A stretch of DNA of 64,000 nucleotides from NCBI RefSeq assembly GCF_963082655.1, contig NC_081555.1:148777116-148841115 (forward strand), in the 5' to 3' direction. Origin of the DNA: Stomoxys calcitrans. Lineage: Eukaryota; Arthropoda; Insecta; Diptera; Muscidae. Positions 1 through 10,743 of the stretch are shown piece after piece (position 1 is the stretch's first letter; each line of letters opens with the position of its first letter). The translations under genes and the position numbers were made by a program. The notes beneath the pieces are model-generated. The model worked only from the letters and a program-made list of their open reading frames with translations. It did no database searches and was not told the DNA's origin.

Positions 1-29
1 ACTTTAGCAGACTTTGGTTTCTGCAGATG

Positions 30-341
30 AATCTCCAAAAATGCAAATTTGCACATGAACACTCCATTAAGAAACAAGGGAAAACTTCTCACATATCAAT
101 AGTTTAAGCTCTATAATAATGGGGCCTCCTTTTTATGGATGAATCCGAACTGCGTGCCGCAGTGCGACCCCTCTTTGGGGAGAAGTTTTTGCACGACATA
201 ATACCTCACAAATGTCCCCAGTATAAGGAGGGGATAATCACCGCTGAAAATTTCCTCTGCTGTTCTCTACAGGATTCGAACCCAGATGCTCAGGGTCATA
301 GGCAGACCTGTTAACCTCTGCGCCACGGTGGCTGCCTATTT
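30..341 (-). mobile_element. tRNA-headed SINE (family 1), copy a
   Basis: Read on the minus strand, the right end is a tRNA-like head. It has an A-box-like stretch (CGCAGAGGTTAACAGG, near 305-325) and a B-box-like GGGTTCGAATCC (near 274-285). The body and tail run leftward to about 30. The same body recurs at 3507-3739, 23072-23380, 47180-47472 and 57940-58190, which marks it as a dispersed family. It is not a tRNA gene, because no acceptor stem closes around the boxes. The ends are approximate. Confidence 0.7.
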
Positions 342-443
342 AGAGCGCACAACAAGCCGATTACTGGCTTCGGCAGTCCTGCTAACCTCGGCGCTATGTT
401 GGCTTCCTATTTAGAACGCACAACAAGCCGATTACTGGCTTCG
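335..443. repeat. ~70-bp tandem duplication of a SINE head edge
   Basis: A 38-base segment beginning CCTATTTAGA occurs at 335-373 and again, with one change, at 406-443. Between the copies lies a second, decayed copy of the tRNA-like head edge (CTGCTAACCTCGGCGCTATG). This is a local tandem duplication made after SINE insertion. Confidence 0.7.
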
Positions 444-619
444 ATATATGTCCATAAAATGCTTGAACCTAAAAATTCATTTGATAGCTTGTACTAATTG
501 GCCCGTAGTATTTGAACAGGGAGTGGTTGAGTTTCTCCGCTTTCGAGATGAAAACCAGCCCAACCTCCCGCTATACATTCGGCTTATAGTCCAAGCAAAA
601 AATTGCTACTACAAATCAC

Positions 620-2060
620 CTCAATGGATCTTGTCGCATACGGTCCTGCTATCGAACCCATATCTAACCGTAAGAAAGTTTATTAATAACTTACTTACTA
701 AAAGATGCATTACGTGAAGTTTGGGATCCGTGGATCTAAAAACAAAGAGTCAGTAGAGGAACACCTCCTCTACTTTGGAATATAGGTGTACTGTCTCCTC
801 TGGAATATAGGTGTACTGTCTCCTCAATATATTATTGTCTCTGGAGGAAAAAAGGTGTAAAAGTTGTCTCGTATGCTGATGACATGGCAATTGCGGTTAG
901 GGGAAAGTTTCCCAGCACTCTAAGAGTTATACTTCAGGAAGCTCTACGAGCAACAGCAAAGTGGGCTACCGAAAGTGGTCTAGGAGTTAATCCGTGCAAG
1001 ACAAAGTAGCTCTTATCAGCAGGAAACACAAGTTGCCTACAGTGGCGCCTGTCTCCTTGGGTGGAGAGAATGTTCCATTTACAGAAATACCTGAGTTTTT
1101 TGCTGGACAGGAAATTGAACTTTAAATTCAACATTTTGGAAAGGGCAAGAAAGGCAACTCTTGCCCCATACACCCTATAGACATAAGAGAAACATTGGCA
1201 AAAGTTGGGGATTAAGACCGCGTGTCATGTATTGGTTATAGACTACAGTTGTCAAACCTATAATGCTATATGGTGTTGTGGTCTGGTGGACGGTGTTTCA
1301 AAAGTCCACCTAATGCTCAATATTTAACCGTATACAAAGGATGACTTGTTTATGCATCACAACCGCAATGAGGAGGACACCTTCTAATGTACTGATTTTA
1401 ATGCTACATCTTATGCCTCTGGATACTGTGGCCAGACAAATTGCAGCGACCACTGCCGTGAGGTTATTGGTCATGTGGCGGCTACGGACACTGTGTTATC
1501 CTTGATACAATACCTGATGTTCCAAGCAGTGTTGATTACACCTTACCTGAGCAGCTTTTTGATAAAAAGTACTGTACCACTATTTCTGATAGAACCGATT
1601 GGAACAATTATATCCCTGGTAACAGAAGTTACATAGACGGATGGTTCCAAACTAAACGACCAGGTGGGCTTTAAGGTGTACTCTAAAGATCTAGAACTGG
1701 TCATAAGTAAAAGGTTACCCGATTAATGCAGTGTGTATCAAGCGAAGATCCTTGCCATCAAGGAAGTGGTGGAATGGCTAATATATATATTGTCATTAAT
1801 ATGATAAATATCTTCTCAGACAGCCATTAAATCCCTGGAGAACGAATTTCTGAATGCAAAAACAGCCCTCGACTGTCGCAGATCTCTCAACGAGATGGCT
1901 GAACAGTTCAAAATTCACCTGTTCTGGTTGCCGTGCCACAGAGATATTCCTAGGAGTTCTAAAGCAAACGAGATTGCGAGACTAGGAACTACCTTACACA
2001 CTGCAGGCACACTGGAATCTGTGGGTATGCTCTAAGTTTTCAGGATCAGGCCCAAAGGAC
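620..2060 (+). pseudogene. Degenerate non-LTR retrotransposon, RT to RNase H part (family A)
   Basis: The plus-strand frames, joined across stops and frameshifts, show reverse-transcriptase motifs. These are RKFINNLLTKRCIT near 670-715, the catalytic YADD at 872-883, and a following ATKWATESGLGVN-like block near 952-1000. Further on come a thumb region with MLYGVVVWW near 1261-1290 and an RNase-H-like block (CRATEIFLG near 1935). That order is typical of R1/Jockey-type LINEs. The same family lies in the opposite direction at 11390-12850, where the RKFINNLLTKRCITAG string recurs. Many stops make this copy dead. The 5' limit is uncertain, and family membership is by eye. Confidence 0.75.
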
Positions 2061-2189
2061 AACGAATTATAGATAGACACAAAGAGAAGGCTGTAAGCAT
2101 TCCAAAACTATGTGTCTAATCTAGACTTGAAGAGGTATACAGCTTTGCTGTCATTGTGTTCGTCATGACAGGTCACTGTCTAATCGACC

Positions 2190-3030
2190 TGAATCCGAAG
2201 ATAGTTCACTGGACCTACAGAAGAGTTATTAGGACAATACTTACTTACGCCACAGTAGTTTGGTGCATTGTTATGGAGAAAAGTGCAACGTTATGACCAT
2301 ACAATAAGTTCAGAGAACATCTTGTCTTGGCATAGGCGGAGCGATGAGTACCACGCCCATTAGGGCACTGGATACTATTCTAGATGTCCGACCCATTGGC
2401 ATACAGATGAAATGTGAGGCAGCCACTACGGCTATGAGACTTGAGGCGATGGGAGAATGGATTGAGGATGGGAGCAGCTCATACCATCGCGGTATAATCC
2501 AGGCAACCATAGGAAACCTGGAAGGAAGGGAAGAGATTTCCGATCGGATACCTGAGACGACATTTCAGGTCGTGTGCGAGGCACTGCTGCCAGCGGAGAA
2601 GTCTCGGACTGACGGAACTCTAGAACCCCAGTATTGGCGACGGATGGATCAAAGCAAGGGGACAGAGTGGGCCTGGGTGTCTACATAGAGAACCCAGGGA
2701 CTGAGATCTGTTTTAGACTGCCTAACCATCGCGGAACACGTGAGGTGGTGCGGAAGTCGAGTGTGAACAACTTTACTAAATTTCCCATGAACGAACAGGG
2801 GATACTTCTCTTGTATCATCGTATCAAGATCGGAATGGTAGTCACTCCATGCATCGGTTACACCTCACCGACACCGACCGATGATGCAGGCAGATATGGC
2901 AAACCGACAACAACCAAGGTCCGGGGTTCTTTTCAATCTTGGCAAGGACCAGGAGCTTGCGGACAAAGCACTACGGGATGTGTCACTCCCATGACGAAAA
3001 GTGGACGGTCGCGTTCACTGAGACGATAGC
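2190..3030 (+). pseudogene. Degenerate non-LTR retrotransposon 3' part (family B, thumb and RNase H)
   Basis: A thumb-like block (TYATVVWC near 2240) is followed by an open stretch, 2344-2688, that reads as the RT-RNase H connector. Then come a DGSK motif near 2640 and GVYIENPGTEICFRLPNH in a second frame near 2670-2730, the start of an RNase H fold. The same connector is found on the minus strand at 41880-42300, interrupted there by another LINE. At least one frameshift (near 2640) and several stops break it. It is a different family from the adjoining 620-2060 remnant. Confidence 0.7.
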
Positions 3031-3034
3031 CAAT

Positions 3035-3095
3035 CCGGGTACAACAAGCCATTGCATACCACCGGCTTCCATGGCATTGGCGCTACGGTGGCCTC
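3035..3095 (-). repeat. SINE head fragment
   Basis: The last bases resemble the family-1 SINE head edge (GCGCTACGGTGGCCTCC on the plus strand). They follow a copy of the ACAACAAGCC string seen beside the copy near 340. Only the tRNA-like end is left. Confidence 0.45.
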
Positions 3096-3214
3096 CATAA
3101 ATAAAAAATTTCGAGAAATTTTTGTCTGAATCAAAAATTCTTCAAGCGATCAACTCATTTATATCGACCGCCAGATCCATGTAATGCATGACTAAATGAA
3201 ATTAGAAAATACAT

Positions 3215-3490
3215 CCAATATACTAACTTTCTGGCTTAGGGAGGCGGAAGGACACAAAGGTCGTTTTAGTTCCCAAAGAAGGAAAACCAATGACATGCCT
3301 ATTAACTCAGATAGGCAGCCATATATTTCATCGCAGGAAAACCACAACGAAGTATGGCACCCATAATACTGAACCAGTCCTTTATTGAAAGAAAAACAAG
3401 TAAATCTAGTCTGCCAGAGATTTTCATTGCATACCATGAGAAATCAGATGACTTTAGATCAGTAGATGAGTACACATCCCATTCGCACAT
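3215..3490 (+). pseudogene. Small LINE reverse-transcriptase fingers fragment
   Basis: In the plus frame starting near 3260 the sequence reads VVLVPKEGKP, the conserved fingers motif that precedes the FRPISL block in R1/Jockey-type elements. Upstream and downstream are broken by frame changes. It is a fragment only, and its family is not determined. Confidence 0.5.
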
Positions 3491-3506
3491 TAGTTCCAAG
3501 CCCATG

Positions 3507-3739
3507 TAAACCCAAAATTGCCCATGAACATTCCATTAAAGAACAGGAGCAAACTTCTCACATATCAATGATAAGGGACCTCCTTTTTATAGCCTAGTCC
3601 GAACGGCTTCTGTGCAGAACATAGTACGCCAGCAATAGGTGGGAAAACCAGCACTGACAAGTTTTATTCTGATGTTCTCGCCCGAATTCGAACCCAGGCG
3701 TTCAACGTCATGCTAACCTTTGCGCTACGATGGCCTCCG
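3507..3739 (-). mobile_element. SINE family 1, copy with 15-bp target duplication
   Basis: The tRNA-like head lies at the right (B-box-like GTTCGAAT near 3681-3691) and the body runs leftward. The element is flanked by perfect 15-base direct repeats, AGTTCCAAGCCCATG at 3492-3506 and 3740-3754. A target duplication of this size is the mark of LINE-driven retroposition. It inserted into older LINE debris. Confidence 0.85.
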
Positions 3740-3754
3740 AGTTCCAAGCCCATG

Positions 3755-4056
3755 GACTGATGTTATTATACACATACACAAAAGTGTGCAATAGTGTGTG
3801 TGTGTGGTTGTCTATCGCCCCTACTTCCCAACCTTATGGTCGGCTGAAACAACAGATATTTGCGGATTTATGATTGGTTGCCTTTAGGAGCAACTATTAT
3901 TAGCCCAAATCGTGTAAAGAATTTAAAATCGATGTGAAGTTCTGCAGTTAACAGAGTCCTGCTACTTATGGATTAGCAGTTATATTCGATTAGGTTTAGG
4001 TTAGGTTGAAGAAGTGTATTCAGGCACTGTGCAAGGACGGAAATAAACCTAAAATA
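3755..4056. other. Spacer with a short GT tract
   Basis: It holds a short (GT)n tract near 3797-3807 and otherwise no gene, RNA or repeat that I recognise. Confidence 0.4.
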
Positions 4057-4293
4057 TTGGGTTGCCCAAAAAGTAATTGCGGATTTTTCATATAGTCGGC
4101 ATTGACGAATTTTTTCACAGCTTGTGACTCTGTAATTGCATTCTTTCTTCTGTCAGTTATCAGCTGTTACTTTTAGCTTGCTTTGGGAAAAAAGTGTAAA
4201 AAAAGTATATTTGATTAAAGTTCATTCTAAGTTTTATTAAAAATGCATTTACTTTCTTTTAAAAAATCCGCAATTATTTTTTGGGCAACCCAA
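4057..4293. mobile_element. Mariner-derived MITE, copy 1
   Basis: The terminal inverted repeats begin TTGGGTTGCCCAAAAAGTAA and end with its complement CCCAA, with TA on both sides. Length is 237 bp with no coding capacity. The same element occurs at 10288, 46467, 61186, 63276 and 63680. A longer relative at 36251 keeps part of a mariner transposase and so identifies the family. Confidence 0.9.
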
Positions 4294-4549
4294 TAGTATG
4301 TGTGTTTGTAGCTTTATTTGCCCAAAATATACGCCGAAGGTCATACCGAACTCCTTCCTACTCCCTCTCTTAGTATTTACCTGATACTGTCAAAGGCTTA
4401 AACTCCTCATAGAATCTTGGCAGTCGATCCCACGGATATTTGGATCGTTTCCATTTAAAAGCTGTATAACAACATCTGTGTAATTGATTAGTTCAAATGA
4501 TCCACCGACTGGAGTGGTGTTAAAATACACAATGAAAAATTGTTTAGTA

Positions 4550-5455
4550 AGTTTGCCACGACACTGAATCCTGGCGAGAACATCGGAAAACCAGCCATGA
4601 CGCAAATATAAGGAGGTCATTTATGATCACGCTATGGATCGAATCCGCTAGCACTCTTTTTTTAAAGAAAGTCGTCTTGCTCGTATCTAACGGAATTATA
4701 GTGAGGAATGTGCCCCGTCATACTCAGTCTCTTAATTTTATGGCATGAGAACCTTAGTAAGGGAGATAAAGTATAGGAGAATACATGAGAACCGGGGAAT
4801 GAAGTTCACGGGTATCTACATCGTTGGCATAACCAGCCCATTTTCTGGGGCTAGTTACACTTTGAAAAGCCATAAAATAACAGAATCCTGACGAGAACAT
4901 CAGAAACGATTTTCAGCCTTGGTTACCCCCTCCTAATCCTGGTGACATTTGTGAAGTACTCTGCCATGTTAAAACTTCTCTCTTAAGAGGTGTCGCACTG
5001 TGGCTATAAAAAGTTGAATAGGACAGCAATCATGTATATGTGGTCCTGTAAGCGTGGTGGAGAATTTTTTTAATGTTTGAATTCGCGTTGCCCTAACATA
5101 ACCAAACTTGCCTCGTCCGCCCATCCGTCCATCCGTGTATATGTCCATTCGTCTGTCGAAAAAGAATTAATTTTCACAGACACTTTTAATTGATGAAGGT
5201 CGTCGGTTGTGGCAAATAGGCCATATTGGTTTATAATTGACAATAAAACGGATCCTGCGATTTGAGTTCTTAGGCTTCTAGAAATCTGTTTTATAACATC
5301 TTTGCCATGTAAAAACTTCTCTGCAAAGAAGCACGCCATTCGGACCCGGCCGTAAAAAGGAGGCCCCTAATACTTGAATCGGACTGCCCTCATTGTTATG
5401 TGTGAAGTTTTCCCCTGTTCCTTAGTGGAATGTTCATGGGCATAGTTTGCAATTT
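4550..5455 (+). repeat. SINE family 1 fragments, plus orientation
   Basis: Pieces of the SINE body lie at about 4550-4625, 4870-5010 and 5280-5450, all reading tail-to-right. Between them (5095-5245) is a mini-me-like piece with CCATCCGTCCATCCGTG and the usual AATTGTAA-like text. The pieces are diverged and none keeps both ends. Confidence 0.6.
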
Positions 5456-5559
5456 GCAATATTTCATAATTATGAAGGTTCAACATTTTAAGGACTCACA
5501 GGTTATTCCCTATAGTGTACACCGAGAAATTTTGTCAAAAATATTCATATAAGATCTGT

Positions 5560-6115
5560 TTCGAAATTGTACCAAAATGTTTTTGGGATGTAAGCTCCAT
5601 ATCCATAGGAGCCGGGACGTTTCTGCATTCCTTTTGTAACACATCAAAATATTGGTCCTCGACTCCATAAAGCATGTGTATTATTAATCTCCATGGCATT
5701 TTAAGTCGATCTAGTCATGTTCGTCAGTCGGTCCGTCTCACTGTCTGTGGAAAGCACGCAAATTTTCAAAGGCGTTAAAACTATTATTGTAGGTCGATTG
5801 GAATTGTAAATGGGTCATATCGGTCCATGTTTTTATTAAGCTGCAATAATAACCGATCTCGGTCTCGATCTTGACTTCTTGAGCCACTAGAGAGCGCAAT
5901 TCGTATCCGCTTTGGCTGAAATTTTGTACTATGATGTTTTCTTTGCCATTCAACAGATGTGCCAGTTATGGCCCCAACGGTCTAAATCCTGATATAGCTT
6001 CCATATAAACCGATAGCGGATCTTGACTTTTCACCATTAGAGGGCGCTTTTTTATCCAATTTGGCTGAAATTTTTCACAAGTTGTTTTCAAATAAGTAAG
6101 TTTCTCTGGCGCACC
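5560..6115. repeat. Mini-me/DINE-like element fragment
   Basis: It holds the terminal block of the widespread window repeat (GTCGGTCCGTCTCACTGTCTG near 5724-5745). Two or three units with CCATATAAACCGAT and TTTGGCTGAAATTTT follow. It is diverged and has no coding potential. Confidence 0.65.
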
Positions 6116-6677
6116 CTGTAAATATGAGAGAAGTCACACTTGTGACTCTAATAGGGTTTTTGTGGCCAAATTTATATTTTTCGCTGTAAGAAGCTTCCAA
6201 ATAGTGATCTGAATTAAGTATTCAATACCTGCATGTTTATAGTTTTGTTTGTGTACCTATAGCATTTTTGATTACAAAAGATAACAACTATGCTCTATTA
6301 AAACCATAAACTCATGCTTAACTTCAAGGTCATATAAGCAACTTTATCAGGTATAGTGTTATTAGTAAACTAATATGAAATATTGTGGCCTTTATTACAT
6401 ACAGCATCTAATTAAAACGCCAAAACAGTAGCCCACATAGGTGAAACAATATTGGGTGAGTTAGATATGAATGAGGTGTCATCAATTAAAAAGTTGAAAT
6501 TGAAAACATAAAATATAAAAAATTTTTGAAAAAATTTAATCGTATCGAATAAAATTTCTTCTCGTATATAATGGATATTTGATCACTTTTATACTCATTT
6601 TAAAGTCAATTTTTATATCATCCACCACCACCCTGTAATACTTTGAAATATTCATCTAAGACCCCATAATGTTTATA
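6116..6677. other. AT-rich spacer
   Basis: This is AT-rich sequence. I see no gene, RNA or clear repeat in it before the transposon end at 6678. Confidence 0.4.
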
Positions 6678-7284
6678 AAGGGTGATTTTTTTGAGGTTAG
6701 GATTTTCATGCATTAGTATTTGACAGATCACGTGGGATTTCAGACATGGTGTCAAAGAGAAAGATGCTCAGTATGCTTTGACATTTCATCATGAATAGAC
6801 TTACTAACGAGCAACGCTTGCAAATCATTGAATTTTATTACCAAAATCAGTGTTCGGTTCGAAATGTGTTCATTCACCGTAACGTTGCGTCCAACAGCAT
6901 CTTTGAAAAAATACGGTCCAATGATTCCACCAGCGTACAAACCACACCAAACAGTGCATTTTTCGGGATGCATGGGCAGTTCTTGAACGGCTTCTGGTTG
7001 CTCTTCACTCCAAATGCGGCAATTTTGCTTATTTACGTAGCCATTCAACCAGAAATGAGCCTCATCGCTGAACAAAATTTGTCAAAATTTGAACACATTT
7101 CGAACCGAACACTGATTTTGGTAATAAAATTCAATGATTTGCAAGCGTTGCTCGTTAGTAAGTCTATTCATGATGAAATGTCAAAGCATACTGAGCATCT
7201 TTCTCTTTGACACCATGTCTGAAATCCCACGTGATCTGTCAAATACTAATGCATGAAAATCCTAACCTCAAAAAAATCACCCTT
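6678..7284 (-). mobile_element. Foldback mariner-like element A
   Basis: The element starts AAGGGTGATTTTTTTGAGG and ends with its complement, with TA on each side. About 190 bp at each end are near-perfect inverted copies, and both encode the transposase start MNRLTNEQRLQIIEFYYQNQ. The middle (about 6890-7075, minus strand) encodes a catalytic-core piece with FSDEAHFWLNGYVNKQNC and GIIGPYFFKDAVGRNVTVNE. The central D of SDEAHF is a usual acidic residue of Tc1/mariner DDE/D transposases. Most of the transposase is missing, so the copy cannot be autonomous. A close sister is at 29631-30226. Confidence 0.88.
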
Positions 7285-7702
7285 TATATGTATTCTTGAT
7301 CGTCATGACATTTGAAGTTGATCTAGCATGTCCGCCCGTCTGTCCATCGGTCGAAAGCAAGCTAACTTTCGAAGGACTTAAGCTAGAAGCTTGAAATTTT
7401 GCACAAATAATTCTTATAAGTGTAGATCAGTTGGGATTATAAATGGGCCTAGTCGGTTCTTTTATTGATATAGTTGCCATATAAACCGAATCTTGGGTCT
7501 TGACTTCTTGACCCAATTCTAATCTGATTTGGTTGAAATTTTGCACGTGGTGTTTTGGTATCACTTTCAACGCAGATAAAATAAAATTTTGAAAAACAAC
7601 CACTTTGGTCGAAAAATTTGTTGTTGCCAGGCACTCTTTAGAAGCCAACATATAACAACAACAATAAAATATTCATAAGCAAAACAAAAAACCATCCAAC
7701 CA

Positions 7703-8018
7703 GCCACCGCATGAGCTCGGCTTCGGGTGGTGGTGCTTTTATTTTATTTTTTCGGCTCGCGCTGCTTTGTCTAATTCGTTTTAGTACTGCTCTTGGGTAT
7801 TTATCAGTCACTCTCTCTACAATTACCCTTAAAAACAAAATTTAATAATTTTGGCGCGGCAGAGGATTGAACTCATGATCTCATGTTTGGTAGTCTTGCA
7901 TGCATCTACCAGAGCCTACCGAAATCATCTTGATGAAATAACTCAATAAGTACTGCCGCACAGTAATAAGTATCTCAATTACCTGGGTTTCAACCTCGAT
8001 CCTGGGTTTGCAAGTCAT
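7703..8018 (-). mobile_element. tRNA-headed SINE family 2, copy 1
   Basis: It matches 8387-8707 in the same orientation. On the minus strand a tRNA-like segment spans about 7855-7922, with GAGTTCAATCCTC as a B-box-like site and GGTAGATGCATGCAAGACT as an A-box-like region. It differs from SINE family 1 in both head and body, which holds the (C)TCGCGCTGCTTTGTC text near 7757. It is called a SINE from the split-promoter look and the repetition; no target duplication was identified. Confidence 0.6.
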
Positions 8019-8386
8019 TAATGGCATGGGAGTTTTGTGCGCTACATGGTAGTACGCCAACTACCTCAACTAAAGAATTTGTTGAAAGTTCACAAAATTT
8101 CAATAATTTTGTCTGTCAAGTCTATTGTAGAGACTAACTTACGTAGTTCAACAAATAATGTATTCGATTCACTACCAAAATTCGTTGGGAATTTAAAGTT
8201 TCACATACAAATTTGGTAGTTGGTTTTTTCTAAGAGTTACTGCTTTCAGTTAATAATACGATAAGTATGGTTCAAATCGGTTTATAACCTGATATAGCTG
8301 ACATATAACCCGAATCTTGGGTCTTGAGCTTCTAGAGGGAGCAATTCTTTTACTGCTCATACTGTTTTGGTATGATTTCCAACAAC

Positions 8387-8707
8387 CAACCACCACATGA
8401 GCTTTGCTTCGGGTGGTGTTGATTTTATTTTATTTGTTCGGCTCGCGCTGCTTTGTCTAATTCGTTTTAGTACTGCTCTTGGGTATTTATCTGTCACTCT
8501 CTCTACAATTACCCTTAAAAACAAAATTTAATAATTTTGGCGCGGCAGAGGATTGAACTCATGATCTCATGTTTGGTAGTCTTGCACGCATCCACCATAG
8601 CCTACCGACATCATCTTCTTTATGATGAAATAACTCAATAAGTACGGCCGCACAGTAATAAATAACTCAATTACCTGGGTTTCAACCTCGAACCTGGGTT
8701 TCCAAGT
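8387..8707 (-). mobile_element. tRNA-headed SINE family 2, copy 2
   Basis: This is the second ~310-bp copy, about 370 bp from the first and in the same direction. It splits a mini-me unit: the text ending TATGATTTCCAACAAC occurs just before it (about 8319-8386) and again just after (about 8709-8777). The flank duplication suggests a segmental duplication or insertion between two repeat units. Confidence 0.6.
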
Positions 8708-9539
8708 ATTGAGTCTTGAGCTTCTAGAAGGCGCAATTCTTATACTGCTCATACTGTTTTAGTATGATTTCCAACAACTGTGTCAAATATGGACCAAATC
8801 AGGCCATAACCTGGTATAGCTGCCATATAAACTGATCTCCCGATTAGATTTCTTGAGCTGGTGGAGGGCACAATTCTAATCCAATTTGGTTGAAATCTTG
8901 CACATGTAGTTTTAATACGACTACCAACAACTATGCCAAGTATGGTCTAAATCAGTTCATAACCTGATATAGCCGCCATATAAACCGATCCCAGGATTTG
9001 ACTTCTTGAGCCTTTATAGGGTGCAATTCCTATTTTATTTGGCTGAAGTTTTAAAAATGCCATTCTGGTATGACTTCCAACAACTGTGCCCAGTAGGTTC
9101 TAAATCGTTTCATATCCTGATATAACTGCCATATAAACCGATCGCCCAATTTGACTTTCTGAACTTTTGGAAATTTGGGAGGTGGTATTCGATTTGTCTG
9201 AAATTTTGGAGGTGGTATTTTTTTATGATTTGTAACAGCCAAGACAAGTACGGTCCATATCGGTCACTAACTTGAAAAAATCATTCAAACAACTTGACAA
9301 ATCCGATGCCTGGTGGATGGTGTATAAGATTCGTCCCGGCCAAACCCAGCATGCTTTTATTTGGCTTTTAAAATTATAATCACGTTAACCCTTTCCGCCA
9401 TTTCGAATGATTTTACTTGTTTACATATTCGGTAATCCGGCCCTAGATCTTCCACTTAATGCGTATGAGCTATTTTATTAAATTTATTGCTTATACGCAA
9501 CACTGTACACATATCTGCATGATGAATAGGAAACTGTTG

Positions 9540-10612
9540 AGCTCTATATGAAGAAGTCAAATCGGAAGATCGATTTATTTGGGAGCTATATCAAGTTCTA
9601 GACCGATGTGGACCGTACTTGGCACAGTTGTTGAGAGTCATAACAGAACACTTTATGCAAAATTTCAGCCTATTCAGATGAAAATGTACTCTTCCAGGAG
9701 TTCAAGAAGTCAAATCGGGAAATCGGTTCATATGGGAGCTATATCAGGTTATAGACCAATTTGGACCGTTCTAGGCACAGAACACTACATGCAAAATATC
9801 AGCCAAATTGAGGCTTCCATGGGCTCAAGAAGACTAATCGGGAGATCGGTTTATATGGGAGCTACATCAGGCTTCGACGGATTTGAACCGCACTTGGCAC
9901 AGTTGTTGAAAGCCGTAACGCAATCCTATGAGCAAGATTTAAGCCAAATCGGATGAAAAATTGAGGCTTCCAGGGTTCAAGAAGAAGTTACAGACCGATT
10001 TAGACCGTACTAGACACAGTTGTTGAAAGTCTTAATAGAATAATAGTTATGACACAATACTATAAGCAAAATTTCAGCCAAATCGGAGATCGGTTTATAT
10101 GAGAGCTATACCCAAATCTGTACCGATATGACCTTTTTACAATCCCCAATGACCTACATCAATATAAGGAATCTGTGCAAAATTTCAAGAGGCTAGCTTT
10201 ACGCGTTCGACCGCTATCGTGATTTCGACAGACGGACATTTCTAGATCGACTCAGGATGTCGAGACGATCAAGAATATATATATATATTGGGTTGCCCAA
10301 AAAGTAATTGCGGATTTTTTAAAATAAAGTAAATGCATTTTTAATAAAACTTAGAATGAACTTTAATCAAATATACTTTTTTTATACTTTTTTTCTAAAG
10401 CAAGCTAAAAGCAACAGCTGATAACTCACAGAAGAAAGAATGCAATTACAGAGTCACAAGCCGTTGAAAAACTTTGTCAACGCCGAATATATGAAAAATC
10501 CGCAATTACTTTTTGGGCAACCCAATATATTGGTTCCCAGATCAACATTTCGAGGTGTTACAAACAGAATGACGAAATTAGTATACCCCCATCCTATGGT
10601 GGTGGGTAAAAA
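9540..10612 (+). repeat. Mini-me-like element with intact right end
   Basis: Imperfect units carry GATCGGTTTATATGGGAGCT and CAAAATTTCAGCCAAATCGG. They lead to the right terminal block: ATTTCGACAGACGGACATTT near 10222, then ACAAACAGAATGACGAAATT and CCCCCATCCTATGGTGGTGG near 10561-10607. A mariner MITE (10288-10525) sits inside the terminal block, so the MITE is the younger of the two. Confidence 0.8.
10288..10525. mobile_element. Mariner-derived MITE, copy 2
   Basis: It is 238 bp with TTGGGTTGCCC...GGGCAACCCAA ends and TA flanks. Its orientation is opposite to copy 1 at 4057. It is inserted in the TA-rich end of a mini-me-like element. Confidence 0.9.
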
Positions 10613-10638
10613 AAATTAAATTAATTAATTACAGCTTA

Positions 10639-10743
10639 ATTCACAATACTTAATGTAGATTTAAAACAGGTTTATTCGACATATTTCCTTTATAGAACTG
10701 TCAAAAAAAATCCTATTTTAAGGCTTCACTAAGTTTTGTGAAT
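10639..10743. mobile_element. Small palindromic MITE (family T), copy 1
   Basis: It begins ATTCACAATACTTAATGTAG and ends CTTCACTAAGTTTTGTGAAT, an imperfect inverted pair. Total length is about 105 bp. A second copy in the reverse orientation is at 36130-36231. There is no coding content. Confidence 0.7.

Larger units (their letters stand above)
7300..9370. repeat. Mini-me-like repeat array with two SINE-2 insertions
   Basis: It opens with the terminal block (GTCCGCCCGTCTGTCCATCG near 7330) and continues in imperfect units of roughly 170-200 bp. Each unit carries TATAGCTGCCATATAAACC, TTGACTTCTTGAGC and TTTGGTTGAAATTTTGCAC. It closes near 9319-9365 with the inverted terminal text around GTCCCGGCCAAACCCAGCAT. 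Two copies of a second SINE interrupt it (7703-8018 and 8387-8707). Short open frames inside are by-products of the repeat. Confidence 0.75.

Noticed and set aside
270..335. tRNA gene from the B-box-like GGTTCGAATCC and A-box-like text
   Set aside because: The same block recurs with a ~250-bp body at many sites and lacks a closed acceptor stem, so it is a SINE head.
448..717. 89-residue open frame as a separate gene
   Set aside because: Its last part matches LINE family A (RKFINNLLTKRCIT); the first part is unrelated debris fused to it.
7855..7925. tRNA gene on the minus strand
   Set aside because: It is part of a ~310-bp repeated unit (second copy at 8387-8707) with imperfect boxes.
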